From the NCBI GenBank assembly GCA_039679945.1, contig JBDKTY010000132.1:39830-103829 (forward strand): a stretch of DNA of 64,000 nt. The letters run 5' to 3'. Positions within the stretch are counted from its first letter, which is position 1. Each line of letters starts with the position of its first letter. The translations under genes were made by a program, and so were the position numbers. This stretch comes from SbD1 sp039679945 (lineage in GTDB: Bacteria; Desulfobacterota; Syntrophobacteria; Syntrophobacterales; Syntrophobacteraceae). Positions 1-8,397 of this stretch are shown piece by piece. Under the pieces are notes generated by a model, which saw only the letters and a list, made by a program, of their open reading frames with translations, was not told where the DNA came from and did not search any database.

Positions 1-134
1 GCCAGTACCTCTCTCCGTTGTCTTCCGCGCACTCTCGCGTGGGACAGTGCTCACTTCTTCCGGATGAACACCAACCCAGCCAGCCCAATCAGGTTCGTAA
101 AGAAATCGAGGGTATGCTGGAAGGCGGGTTGGTA

Positions 135-839
135 ATGAATCGTATACTTGTAATAGATGACGACGCTGAATTCTGCCTGATACTGTCGGATTATCTCAAG
201 CCGGAAGGGTTCGAGGTTACCTCGGTTCACGACGGCAGGGAGGGAGTGCGCAGAGCGCTTGTGGGGAGTACAGAATACGATCTGATCGTACTGGATTTGA
301 TGCTTCCCTGTATGAGCGGCTTCGAGGTGCTGCAGTGCATACGTCCCAAGCTGGACGTCCCGGTCATCATGCTGACGGCCCGTAATGAGGAACTGGACCG
401 CATCATAGGGCTCGAAATAGGCGCCGACGACTTCCTGGTTAAGCCTTTTAACTCCAGGGAGCTGGTCGCGAGGATCCGCGCCATACTCCGCCGTACCAGG
501 AACCGGCCCGCGACGGCTGATGCTCCTCCGGAAAATGGCAGGATCGCCCTTGGTGATATCGAACTGGATCCCCGCACCCGTATCGTCAGCCGTGATGGTG
601 AGCAGATCAGCTTCACCTCCATCGAATTCGGTCTGCTGGAGATGCTGCTCAGATCGTCCGGCCGTGTGGTCACCCGCGAGCAATTGGCCGTTAAGGTCCT
701 CGGACGCAATCTCAAAGCCTACGATCGCAGCCTGGACATACATCTGAGCCACATTCGCAGGAAACTCGGACCTGTATATAACGGTATCGAACGCATCAAA
801 ACAGTGCGCGGATGCGGATATATCTACACACAATCATAG
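135..839 (+). CDS. OmpR/PhoB-family response regulator
   Basis: A two-domain DNA-binding response regulator of about 234 residues. The N-terminal receiver opens with RILVIDDDAEF, carries the phospho-acceptor Asp in VLDLMLP, the conserved Thr in MLTAR and the Lys in LVKPF. The C-terminal half is a winged helix of the OmpR type, ending in the typical RTVRGCGYIY motif just before the stop. I start at ATG 135 because the receiver begins immediately there. The reading frame is open further upstream to 18, and ATG 114 is an alternative, but those residues match nothing in the family. No kinase lies next to it: the following gene is a convergent chemoreceptor. Orphan regulator; target unknown. Confidence 0.9.
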   Translation: MNRILVIDDDAEFCLILSDYLKPEGFEVTSVHDGREGVRRALVGSTEYDLIVLDLMLPCMSGFEVLQCIRPKLDVPVIMLTARNEELDRIIGLEIGADDFLVKPFNSRELVARIRAILRRTRNRPATADAPPENGRIALGDIELDPRTRIVSRDGEQISFTSIEFGLLEMLLRSSGRVVTREQLAVKVLGRNLKAYDRSLDIHLSHIRRKLGPVYNGIERIKTVRGCGYIYTQS

Positions 840-860
840 AAAGCCGACAGGCATGTTTCC

Positions 861-3233
861 CTAGAAATCCGAGATCTCACCATCGAAGGGAATTACCTGC
901 TCCGGCCTGGGCACCTTCTTCCCGTTCGGGACCGGAACCTTCACGGCGCGTTTGGCCGCGCCGTTAGCCGATGCCCGGTCTGTCTTTCCGGCTCGGTTCG
1001 GAGCGGACCTTTGCGCTACCGGGCGCTGGAGGTTCTTCTTCTCCACGATCTTCTCCGGCGCCGGTTCCGGTCGCAAGGCGGCAGCACCGCCTTTACCGCC
1101 GTCCACCAGCGACCTCAGTTCGGCGACATGCTCCTTCATCCGCTTTGCCTGGGCGTTCATCATCTCGGATGACGAGGCGGATTGCTCCGCGTTGGAGGCA
1201 TTCTGCTGGACTACCTTGTCCATCTCACCCACGGCCCTGTTGACCTGGTCAATGCCCTGCGCCTGTTCCTGGGAAGCCATGGTTATTTCGCCAACCAAAC
1301 CACTCGATTTTTCAACGCTGACCGCTACCTCGCGGAACTCCTTCTCGGTCTTCTCGACTATTTCGGCTCCCTCCTTAACCCGCTGGACAGTGCCCTCAAT
1401 GAGGTCCGCCGTGCTCTTCGCGGCGTCAGCCGCCCTCATGGCCAGATTTCTGACTTCATCGGCAACCACCGCGAACCCGGCCCCCGCTTCACCCGCGCGC
1501 GCCGCCTCGACAGCCGCATTGAGGGCAAGCAGATTCGTCTGAAAGGCGATCTCGTCGATGGTCCTGATAATTTTGGAGGTCTCCTCGCTCGCCTTGGAGA
1601 TCTCTGTCATGGAGGCGGTCAATTGCTCCATCGATTGCGAAGCACGGGTGACGGTATCACGTGTCCCAACCATCAGCCGGTTGGCCTGGGTGGCGTTATC
1701 CGCGTTCTGCTTGGTCATGGTGGACATCTGCTCCAGGGAGGAGGAGGTCTCCTCGATGGAAGAAGCCTGTTCCGAGGCGCCGTCGGCAAGCTGATGGCTC
1801 GCGCCCGAGATCTGCGTCGATGCCGCGGCAACCTGCTCCGCGGCCGTCTCTATCCCCTGGACAACTCTTCGAATCGGCCGTGTTATCGATCGGAGCAGCA
1901 GGATGGCGACAAGAATACCGAAAAGGGCGCCCGCAATGATGAAGGTGAGGATGAAGGTCTTGCCCTGCGCCGCTGAATCCGAGACGGAGGTCCTCGCGGT
2001 GGCGCTCACCCCGGAGGCCGCAGTATTCGCTCCCCCCGCGATCTCGTCGATTTTCTTTCTCTCCTGGTACCGTTGGGTATTATCCGCAACGCGCTTGCTG
2101 AAGCCCGCGAGATAAGCATCCGCCTCTTTTTTCAATGCGTCCGTCGCCTGGTTGAGTCCCTTGAGACGCTGGATGTTTTCGCCCACTTTCTCCGCATTTT
2201 GCTCGAATGCAAAATAGTAGACGGCATTGAGCCGCGCGTTCAGGGCATACAGGTTGATAGCATTCGCCTCTTCCAGCTTCTTGAAACCCGCGCTTATCAG
2301 ATCGCCGGTCTTTGCTATTTCCGCTTCAATGTCGTCTATGTAGACCCCGGCGCAGATAATCAGCTTCCAGGGTTCGAAGTACTTGGCATATGTGATCTTG
2401 GGAAACACCGCTTCGCCCATTCCCGGCTTTGCCCATTGATATTCCGTGTAGGACTCGCCCTTCTCGATGGCCCCGCTGACCACTTCCTTCATGAAATACT
2501 TGCCGTTCTTGTCGTGGATGGCTCCGAAATCCTTGCCTTCAAGCCCTGTATCCACTCCGTGCGCCACCAGTGTCAGGTTGTCCCCGACGACAAAATAGTA
2601 GTTGTCGCCGTCAAAGTGCATGTTGCGAATAGCATCGAGGGCCGTTTCAAAGGAGAGTGAGCGATCGTGATGATACTTCAACACGTCGTGCCCCACCTGC
2701 ACAATGCCCTTGATCCGCTTCAAAGCGTTATCCTTCAGTGCTTTCGAATTGGAGTCCACGATGCTTTTCTTTGTGTCTTCCTGGACCTTGCGGGATTCTT
2801 CTTCAGCAAGGGTTGCGATTCTTGCCGCGCCGGCCTGCAGGTTTTTCAAAGTTGTGGCATCAGCTTCCTCCAATGCCTTCAGTCGCGTTGCCGCCGAACG
2901 ATAAACCTCGGCCGCGCGTGCAATTTCCTCCGCGGCGCCGCCATTGTCGATGAGAGTTTTCAGCCCGGCCGTTAGAGTATTCAGCTCATCTATAGCCTTC
3001 ATCAATTTCTCATATGACTGAGAATCTCTCCTGAGAATGAAATCCTTTTCAAATCCGCGACACTCCAGGACTTTTACCTGGACTTCCCTCGCCGCCCTGT
3101 CAATATCGCTCGCACGGATCACACTATCCAGGCTCCAATATCCCGCGGTTCCCACAAGCAACCCGATGATAATCAGGAGCACGAATCCTCCGAGAATCTT
3201 GCTTCCGATACCTTTCGTGTGGACAGTTTTCAT
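861..3233 (-). CDS. Methyl-accepting chemotaxis protein with nested helical/Cache sensor
   Basis: A 790-residue transmembrane chemoreceptor. One membrane helix lies near residues 13-32. A long periplasmic part follows, then a second helix (FILTFIIAGALFGILVAIL), a HAMP linker and a full methyl-accepting coiled coil whose tip reads EIAFQTNLLALNAAVEAARA. The periplasmic region looks composite. Helical segments rich in Ala, Glu and Lys flank a Cache-like module (around DGDNYYFVVGDN and TYAKYFEPWKL), so the Cache part appears inserted in a helical bundle. The C-terminus ends in a Pro/Lys-rich tail without a CheR-binding NWETF pentapeptide. No chemotaxis kinase genes are adjacent. The start ATG at 3233 lies directly before the first membrane helix. 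Confidence 0.93.
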   Translation of the reverse strand: MKTVHTKGIGSKILGGFVLLIIIGLLVGTAGYWSLDSVIRASDIDRAAREVQVKVLECRGFEKDFILRRDSQSYEKLMKAIDELNTLTAGLKTLIDNGGAAEEIARAAEVYRSAATRLKALEEADATTLKNLQAGAARIATLAEEESRKVQEDTKKSIVDSNSKALKDNALKRIKGIVQVGHDVLKYHHDRSLSFETALDAIRNMHFDGDNYYFVVGDNLTLVAHGVDTGLEGKDFGAIHDKNGKYFMKEVVSGAIEKGESYTEYQWAKPGMGEAVFPKITYAKYFEPWKLIICAGVYIDDIEAEIAKTGDLISAGFKKLEEANAINLYALNARLNAVYYFAFEQNAEKVGENIQRLKGLNQATDALKKEADAYLAGFSKRVADNTQRYQERKKIDEIAGGANTAASGVSATARTSVSDSAAQGKTFILTFIIAGALFGILVAILLLRSITRPIRRVVQGIETAAEQVAAASTQISGASHQLADGASEQASSIEETSSSLEQMSTMTKQNADNATQANRLMVGTRDTVTRASQSMEQLTASMTEISKASEETSKIIRTIDEIAFQTNLLALNAAVEAARAGEAGAGFAVVADEVRNLAMRAADAAKSTADLIEGTVQRVKEGAEIVEKTEKEFREVAVSVEKSSGLVGEITMASQEQAQGIDQVNRAVGEMDKVVQQNASNAEQSASSSEMMNAQAKRMKEHVAELRSLVDGGKGGAAALRPEPAPEKIVEKKNLQRPVAQRSAPNRAGKTDRASANGAAKRAVKVPVPNGKKVPRPEQVIPFDGEISDF

Positions 3234-3843
3234 TAGACCCGGTCCTTTCTGACTGAAAGTGCTATTCAGTAGAAAACAGGTTTCGCTGCGGATTAATAAG
3301 TTTTATTAAATCCTGAGATACCTGAGAAAGCATTGCTAAGCCGACACCATATCGAGGCAGCACTAACGTGCTGCTTATTGTATCGGAAAGGGTGCTATAC
3401 ACCTTTAGCGAATATCTCTTGAAAATTCACGGGCATGCTAAAAACTATCGCAACGGTGATTTGGAATCTCATAAATACCCGCTCGATGATTTTTCTTGAC
3501 AAAAGTGGTTCGCATGTCTCTATCTTAGAGCTGTCGGCGGAAGAACAAGTCCTAGCTCAAAAATCAACACGAGTCGGCTGCATAAGAGGCCATTTCCCTC
3601 GACTCTTTCCGAATCTCACTTAGAAACTCCTGCTCTGCCGCCAGCCACGAATGCTGCCGCCGTCTCTCGATGATGTGCCTTCATGTCAGCAAGTGGTGGT
3701 TTTCAACCGTAACTCGGACCGATGAAGACAGGCGGATGCCGGTATCGGGTCCCGGCCCTTCTATTCCGGTTTTCACCGGGATGACGTCAATGTTCCAATG
3801 TCCCTTCCTATTATTCAGGCACTCGAAACGATGAGGAGCGGCT
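3234..3843. other. Intergenic region between divergent MCP and acyl-CoA dehydrogenase genes
   Basis: No convincing gene. It holds an AT-rich near-palindrome at 3291-3314 (arms ggattaataa and ttattaaatcc) upstream of the chemoreceptor, a hairpin at 3357-3374 (gcagcac/gtgctgc), and a TTGACA hexamer at 3496-3501 followed 19 bp later by TATCTT, a weak promoter candidate for the plus strand. A REP-like half palindrome lies at 3762-3784. A 62-codon open frame at 3435-3623 has no ribosome-binding site or recognisable domain and was not called. Confidence 0.5.
3762..3784. repeat. REP-like palindrome, ATTCCGG-TTTTCA-CCGGGATGAC type
   Basis: Short imperfect palindrome attccggttttcaccgggat followed by gac. 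It resembles the element at 43842-43864 and a variant at 18611-18632 (gtcattccggagagagccgg). Such sequences are common non-coding repeats in proteobacterial genomes. It lies about 60 bp before the acyl-CoA dehydrogenase start. Confidence 0.5.
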
Positions 3844-4977
3844 ATGGATTTCATGTTTACGAGCGAACAGGAAATGTTCAGGAAAGCGTCTCGGGAATTT
3901 GCCGAGACTCGCGTGGCGCCCTTTGTTCCGGAAATGGAACAGACCGGGAAGGTACCCCCCGACCTTGTAAGAGCGTTGGCGGACGCCGAGATGCTGGCCA
4001 TTACCATTCCCGAGGAGTACCGCGGGCTGGGACTCGGTTTCACGGCCAGGATGATCGCGCTGGAGGAAATCAGCCGCATATCGGTGGCAACGGCAATGAT
4101 GCTTCAGGTTTTTGCGCTCGGGATAGATCCACTCGTCCGTTTCGGTACCCAAGCTCAGAAGAAGCAATACCTCCCCTTGCTCGCCACGGGGGAAAAGCTG
4201 GCAACGGTTGCGGTCACCGAACCCACCGGAGGCTCCGATCCGACCGGCGGGCGAACCACCTATTCCAAGGATGGGAACAACTATATCATTACTGGCCGCA
4301 AGTGTTTCATCACGAATGCGCATATCGCCGACGTGGTCACCGTCCTGGCGAAGGACGAAAACGATCCAAAGGCGTTTTCGGCATTTCTTATCGAGAAGAG
4401 CGCGGACGGTTTCAAGGCGACCCATGAAGAGCACAAAGTCGGTATGAAGGGTTGCAATACCGGCGAACTCACCCTGGAGCGGTGCGTGGTATCCCCTGAA
4501 GCCCTGGTGGGGCAGGAAGGAAAGGGGTTGCGCGTCACCATGTCCGCTATCGGGGATGTCGGTCGCGGCGGAATGGTGGGTTGCGCTCTCGGATTGCATG
4601 CGGCCTGCCTGGAAGCTTCCGTGAAATTCGCGAAGGAACGGATCCTTTATGGCAAACCGATCGCCGCGCTCCAGACCATCCAGAACAAGATCGCGGAGAT
4701 GAAAATAGACCTCGAGGCCGGCCGCCTTCTCGCATACAAGGCGGCTGCCGTTCAGGACCGCGGGGAGCCGAGCAGCAATGACTTTGCCATGGCCAAGTAT
4801 TTCACGACGGAAGCCGCCCAGAAAGCCGCCAAGATGGCGGTGGATATCCACGGCGGCTATGGATGCATGGAGGAATACGCGGTCAGCCGCTACCTGCGGG
4901 ACGCCTTCGTACTGGGACCCTCCGCCGGGACAAGCGACATAATGAAAGTGATCATCGCCAGGTGGGTTCTCGGCTGA
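3844..4977 (+). CDS. Acyl-CoA dehydrogenase family protein lacking the usual catalytic Glu
   Basis: A 377-residue flavoprotein of the acyl-CoA dehydrogenase fold, full length for the short-chain branch. Family landmarks are visible: the N-terminal helical domain, VTEPTGGSDPTGG, the CFITNAHIADV flavin-binding strand, and the C-terminal helices with GGYGCMEEYAVSRYLRD. It would hand electrons to the ETF encoded immediately downstream. In the classic family the catalytic base is the Glu of IYEGTSEI. Here that stretch reads GPSAGTSDIMK, placing Ala361 at the Glu position. The alternative helix site used by isovaleryl-CoA dehydrogenase (VGRGG here) also lacks Glu. It may therefore catalyse a non-classical reaction, as known for ACAD-fold desulfinases, or use another base. 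Start ATG 3844 follows a GAGG-like site. Confidence 0.9.
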   Translation: MDFMFTSEQEMFRKASREFAETRVAPFVPEMEQTGKVPPDLVRALADAEMLAITIPEEYRGLGLGFTARMIALEEISRISVATAMMLQVFALGIDPLVRFGTQAQKKQYLPLLATGEKLATVAVTEPTGGSDPTGGRTTYSKDGNNYIITGRKCFITNAHIADVVTVLAKDENDPKAFSAFLIEKSADGFKATHEEHKVGMKGCNTGELTLERCVVSPEALVGQEGKGLRVTMSAIGDVGRGGMVGCALGLHAACLEASVKFAKERILYGKPIAALQTIQNKIAEMKIDLEAGRLLAYKAAAVQDRGEPSSNDFAMAKYFTTEAAQKAAKMAVDIHGGYGCMEEYAVSRYLRDAFVLGPSAGTSDIMKVIIARWVLG

Positions 4978-5122
4978 TCCATGGTTTGGCGAACGGCGAA
5001 AAGGGTCCTTTCCACCCTTCGATGCTCGGGGGAACGGGAGTGGGTACGCGGGCACCCACCTGAAAAACTCTTGCTTGAGGTACCGGAACATGGATAGGCC
5101 ATTGAATTCACCGGAGAACCCG

Positions 5123-5917
5123 ATGAACATCATCGTGTGCGTGAAAGCGGTACCGGACCCCGGGGAAATCTGCAGGCTGAAGATAGACCCGGTAACGAAG
5201 ACTCTGCTCCGGTGCGAGGTCCCCCTGGTGATCAATCCTCTCGACAAGCATGCCCTGGAAGCCGCCCTGGAACTAAAGGAATCCTCCGGCGCGCGGGTGA
5301 GCGTCATCAGCATGGGCCCGCCTCCCGCCGAGGCGATCATCAGGGAGTGCATGGCTCTGGGCGCTGATCGCGGCATCCTGCTTTGCGACCGGGCGTTCGG
5401 AGGGGCGGACGCCTTTGCCACGGCCTTCACGCTTGCAAGGGGCATAGAGCGAGCGGGTCCCTTCGACCTGGTAGTCTGCGGGATGGCCAGCAGCGATGGC
5501 GCCACGGAATGGGTCGGGCCCCAGGTCGCATCTTTTCTGGGCATCCCCGCAGTGACAATGGTCCAGGAATTCGAGAGCCGTGGAAGCGACATCTGGCGTG
5601 TACGGGCCGAGTGGCAGGAAGGATACCGCAGGGTGGAAGTTCGCCTCCCCGCGTTGCTCACTGTGACCAGGGAGTTGAACCAGCCAAGGGCATTGAGCTT
5701 TTCGGGAATCCTCAAGGCGCGAAAAAAAACGGTGGAAAGTTGGGACCTGGGCACGTTGGGGGTTCCCGCGGAATGTCTCGGATCGCGAGGATCTCCAACG
5801 ATCGTCTCCAGGATGGAGACCATTGAAGTCCGAAGAAATGCGGAGCTTCTCCAGGGGACCATGGAAGAAAAGGCGGAGCAGCTCGTTTCACGTCTCGCCG
5901 CGATCGGGATCATCTAG
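5123..5917 (+). CDS. etfB: Electron transfer flavoprotein beta subunit
   Basis: About 264 residues, the normal size for EtfB. It begins NIIVCVKAVPDPGEI, the characteristic first strand of the family, and contains INPLDKHALEAAL and the GADRGILLCD and ASSDGATEWVGPQVA segments of the nucleotide-binding fold. With the alpha subunit it forms the soluble FAD carrier that takes electrons from acyl-CoA dehydrogenases. I place the start at ATG 5123, 6 bp after a GGAG, rather than at ATG 5075, whose extra 16 residues are not family-like. It sits 145 bp after the dehydrogenase gene and 17 bp before etfA, implying one transcript. Confidence 0.92.
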   Translation: MNIIVCVKAVPDPGEICRLKIDPVTKTLLRCEVPLVINPLDKHALEAALELKESSGARVSVISMGPPPAEAIIRECMALGADRGILLCDRAFGGADAFATAFTLARGIERAGPFDLVVCGMASSDGATEWVGPQVASFLGIPAVTMVQEFESRGSDIWRVRAEWQEGYRRVEVRLPALLTVTRELNQPRALSFSGILKARKKTVESWDLGTLGVPAECLGSRGSPTIVSRMETIEVRRNAELLQGTMEEKAEQLVSRLAAIGII

Positions 5918-5934
5918 TACGGGAAAGGAGCGTG

Positions 5935-6945
5935 ATGGGAAAGCATTTCGGTCCGGTTTGGGTGCTTGCCGAGCTAAATGACTGCCGGTTGGAAGCCGTG
6001 TCCCTGCAACTCGTCGGGAAGGCAAGGGAACTTGCGGATGAACTGGACGTGGCATGCGAAGTGGTCTTTCTCGGGCACGGTATCGAAGGCGCCGTTCCCG
6101 ATTTGATAGCCTCGGGCGCGGATCACGTATACATCGGCGATTGCGCCGCTCTCGAACTCTACCAACCCTTTCCGTACAGGGACATCATCTGCTCGCTGGC
6201 CAGGGAGCACGCGCCGGAAATCATCCTGATCGGATCGACCTTTATGGGCCGCGAACTCGCGCCGCTGATCGCGGCCCGGCTGGAAACCGGGCTGGCCGCT
6301 CATTGTACCGGCCTGCGGCATGACGATGATAAAAACCTCGAACTGCAAATTCCGGCTTACGGCGGTTTGATGTCCATTATATGCCCCGTGCGGCGGCCAC
6401 AGATGGCGACCGTCGCCAGGGGCGTCTTCAAGACCCCCGCCCCGGACACGGCCCGCAAGGGGGAGGTTGTCCGCATTCCCGTCCCGGAGGCAACTGATAT
6501 GCCGGCGCGAACGCTGGAGATCGTCAGGAAACCGGCGGCGGGTATCCGTCTGGAAGATGCCAGGGTGGTCGTATCGGGCGGCGCGGGCGCCTGCAACCCC
6601 GAGGGATGGGAGAAAATACGCGAGTTGGCTCAAGCGCTGGATGCCGGTCTGGGATGCACGCGGCCCGTAGTTGATGAGGGCTGGGCGCCGCTGCACACCA
6701 TGATTGGCCAGAGCGGAAAAATGGTAAGCCCGCTCGCCTATATCGCCATCGGACTTTCCGGGGAGCAGCAGCACATGGTGGGTATATCCGGGGCGCAACT
6801 CCTGGTGGCGGTCAATAACGACCCCAAATCCCCCGTCTTTGGACAGGTGGACCTGGGGGTCGTCGAGGACTGCCGGGAGTTTCTCCCCGTACTGATCGCG
6901 AAAATCAGGGCCTACCGCGAAGCAAGGCCCGGTTGCCGGGAATAG
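5935..6945 (+). CDS. etfA: Electron transfer flavoprotein alpha subunit
   Basis: About 336 residues. The C-terminal FAD domain is diagnostic: GQSGKMVSPLAYIAIGLSG followed by QQHMVGISGAQ and VAVNNDPKSPVF, matching the EtfA FAD-binding signature. The N-terminal half (GPVWVLAEL...) is the subunit-interaction domain. No extra ferredoxin domain is present, so it is the simple soluble type. GTG 5932 and ATG 5935 are both possible starts; ATG fits better the GGAAAGGAG site at 5922-5930. The pair is paired by position with the atypical acyl-CoA dehydrogenase upstream. Confidence 0.93.
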   Translation: MGKHFGPVWVLAELNDCRLEAVSLQLVGKARELADELDVACEVVFLGHGIEGAVPDLIASGADHVYIGDCAALELYQPFPYRDIICSLAREHAPEIILIGSTFMGRELAPLIAARLETGLAAHCTGLRHDDDKNLELQIPAYGGLMSIICPVRRPQMATVARGVFKTPAPDTARKGEVVRIPVPEATDMPARTLEIVRKPAAGIRLEDARVVVSGGAGACNPEGWEKIRELAQALDAGLGCTRPVVDEGWAPLHTMIGQSGKMVSPLAYIAIGLSGEQQHMVGISGAQLLVAVNNDPKSPVFGQVDLGVVEDCREFLPVLIAKIRAYREARPGCRE

Positions 6946-6958
6946 GAGCCCCCCCCAA

Positions 6959-7207
6959 TCAGAAGAAACCGCAGTAGCAACCTGACTGGTTGCTCTTTTC
7001 TACCGGTTTTTCCTGAGCCTTTTTCATTTGATATGCGAATTCACCGTAGGATAACGGGTCGTCGACGGAAGGACCCGAACGATTCACCGCCTCGCTTGTC
7101 ACAGGCGCCCTTGAAAGTTCGCTATACATGTTTCTCTGGGCCTGATCCGTTGAACACCCAAAACCAACCATCAGGACAACCGCCGCAAGAAGCAATCTCA
7201 GGTACAT
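6959..7207 (-). CDS. Small lipoprotein, function unknown
   Basis: An 82-residue protein with a short signal peptide (YLRLLLAAVVLMVGFGC) ending in a lipobox-like GFGC, so it is probably lipidated at Cys18 and exported. The mature part is hydrophilic and ends in a Cys-containing SGCYCGFF tail. The ATG at 7207 is preceded by a GGAGG (minus strand). The frame extends upstream to 7399, but those residues are Arg/Gly-rich and precede the signal peptide, so they are rejected. It is convergent with etfA. No family recognised. Confidence 0.7.
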   Translation of the reverse strand: MYLRLLLAAVVLMVGFGCSTDQAQRNMYSELSRAPVTSEAVNRSGPSVDDPLSYGEFAYQMKKAQEKPVEKSNQSGCYCGFF

Positions 7208-7600
7208 CTTCAACCTCCACGTTTCACTTGTCAGCCCGGCCGCAAAGGGCAGGGACGGCAGCACGCCCGTGGCGACACGTTCTTCCCAACCGCCGGATTT
7301 CAACGGCCGGTCAACCCTGTTAACCACGCATCCGCATGCAAAACCGCGTTCAGGAGGCTCAGCGCCCGGAGTTTTCCACCTTCGACACCTTGAACGCAAC
7401 GTCCGATTAATTCACGCGAATATATGAACCACCGGGTCCATCTCTTATTTGTATCGCTATTTGTCGCGTTTTGCAGACGGTATAATAATCATTCTCCAAA
7501 CCGTCCGCAAACCCCTGGACTAAGATCGCTGAAGGCGGCGGACCATGGTTCCGCCAAATTTGGGGAAAGACAATCGTTCGTGGAATTTACGGGAAAGCGC

Positions 7601-8077
7601 CTAACCGAAGCACGAACCCAGCACGCTCAGCACTTCCTCCTCGACGACCGTTTCGGTGATTTCGTCGAGAGAAAAGACCGAGCGCTGTCCGGCACAGCCC
7701 GACATTATTGTGCTGACCTGGGTCCAGATCTCCTTGCGTATGCTGTTGGCCACGAAAGAGATCGTTGGACGTTCGCCGGCATCCGCGCGGGCGCCGTTGG
7801 GGAGTATTTCCATTTTTATGTACGCACTCTCGGTGTTTCCAAGGAGGTCATGCTTTTCACTTTTCTGAGTTATTTCAAAACCATGCCCCCTCAGTTTCAT
7901 CAACTGCCCGAGTTCCTCGAAACAGGGCCGTATGGTATCCTTTATTTTCCTGTTGAAGCCGTCAAGAAACGCTTTCCGCTCGCGTTTCGTCAGTTCATGC
8001 TGCCTCAGGAAATCGAGCTGCTTCTGCTCATAGCTGTCCAGGATATGGTCAAGTCTTGCCTTCGTCTCTTCCCTCAT
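7601..8077 (-). CDS. Hypothetical protein, 158 residues
   Basis: A charged, mostly helical protein starting MREETKARLDHILDSYEQ. The chosen ATG has an AAGGAG site 6-8 bp upstream; the extra 18 residues up to 8131 are not needed. Composition, start signal and codon use are normal for a real gene, unlike the competing plus-strand frame. The C-terminal half (SFVANSIRKEIWTQVSTIMSG) could bind a ligand, but I recognise no domain. No membrane segment or signal peptide. The 7208-7600 stretch downstream of it holds no gene that I can support. Confidence 0.65.
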   Translation of the reverse strand: MREETKARLDHILDSYEQKQLDFLRQHELTKRERKAFLDGFNRKIKDTIRPCFEELGQLMKLRGHGFEITQKSEKHDLLGNTESAYIKMEILPNGARADAGERPTISFVANSIRKEIWTQVSTIMSGCAGQRSVFSLDEITETVVEEEVLSVLGSCFG

Positions 8078-8397
8078 GCTCTGCTCCTTGTGCCAACTCC
8101 GACGAGATTTCCACTGAAGCCATTTTACCACTTATTAGGGTCGGGAGACAGGTGGAACACGCTGGCAAGGACAAACCCGGCCAGATACCGGAAGAGATCC
8201 TGGCAAACAGGGGACCCGCCTTCCTCTTTAAGCCCGGCGAGCTTAACGGTCAAATTTCCGAATTGCGTTCGGTATTATTGAATTGCCCTGCCACGCTGCC
8301 ATCAGTATAATCGAGCCTGCTTCAGCAGCAGGCTTTTCATCCTAAGGGGAGTGTTCCCGTCTAAGGCTGTTTTTCGACCAGGATATGGAGAGATGCC
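8078..8397. other. Intergenic region with terminator-like hairpin
   Basis: About 320 bp between a divergent pair (hypothetical on minus, M24-like gene on plus). The only clear structure is the hairpin near 8314-8337. No gene is supported; an open frame reading into it from 8056 on the plus strand overlaps the hypothetical gene antisense and lacks coding features. Confidence 0.4.
8314..8337 (+). terminator. Hairpin with short T run
   Basis: Perfect 8-bp stem agcctgct/agcaggct with a 5-nt loop, followed by TTTT. It points on the plus strand although no plus-strand gene was called just upstream, so it may be a stray element, terminate a leader transcript, or be left from a lost gene. Confidence 0.4.

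Noticed and set aside
51..110. Minus-strand tail FFTNLIGLAGLVFIRKK resembling a PEP-CTERM-like sorting signal
   Set aside because: The rest of that frame is antisense to the response regulator, and no upstream Ser/Pro-rich protein fits.
7470..7490. TATAAT at 7479 as a plus-strand promoter
   Set aside because: No suitable -35 element and no plus-strand gene downstream for over 900 bp.
7424..8281. Long plus-strand open frame
   Set aside because: Antisense to the better-supported 158-residue gene with good ribosome-binding site; no domain features.
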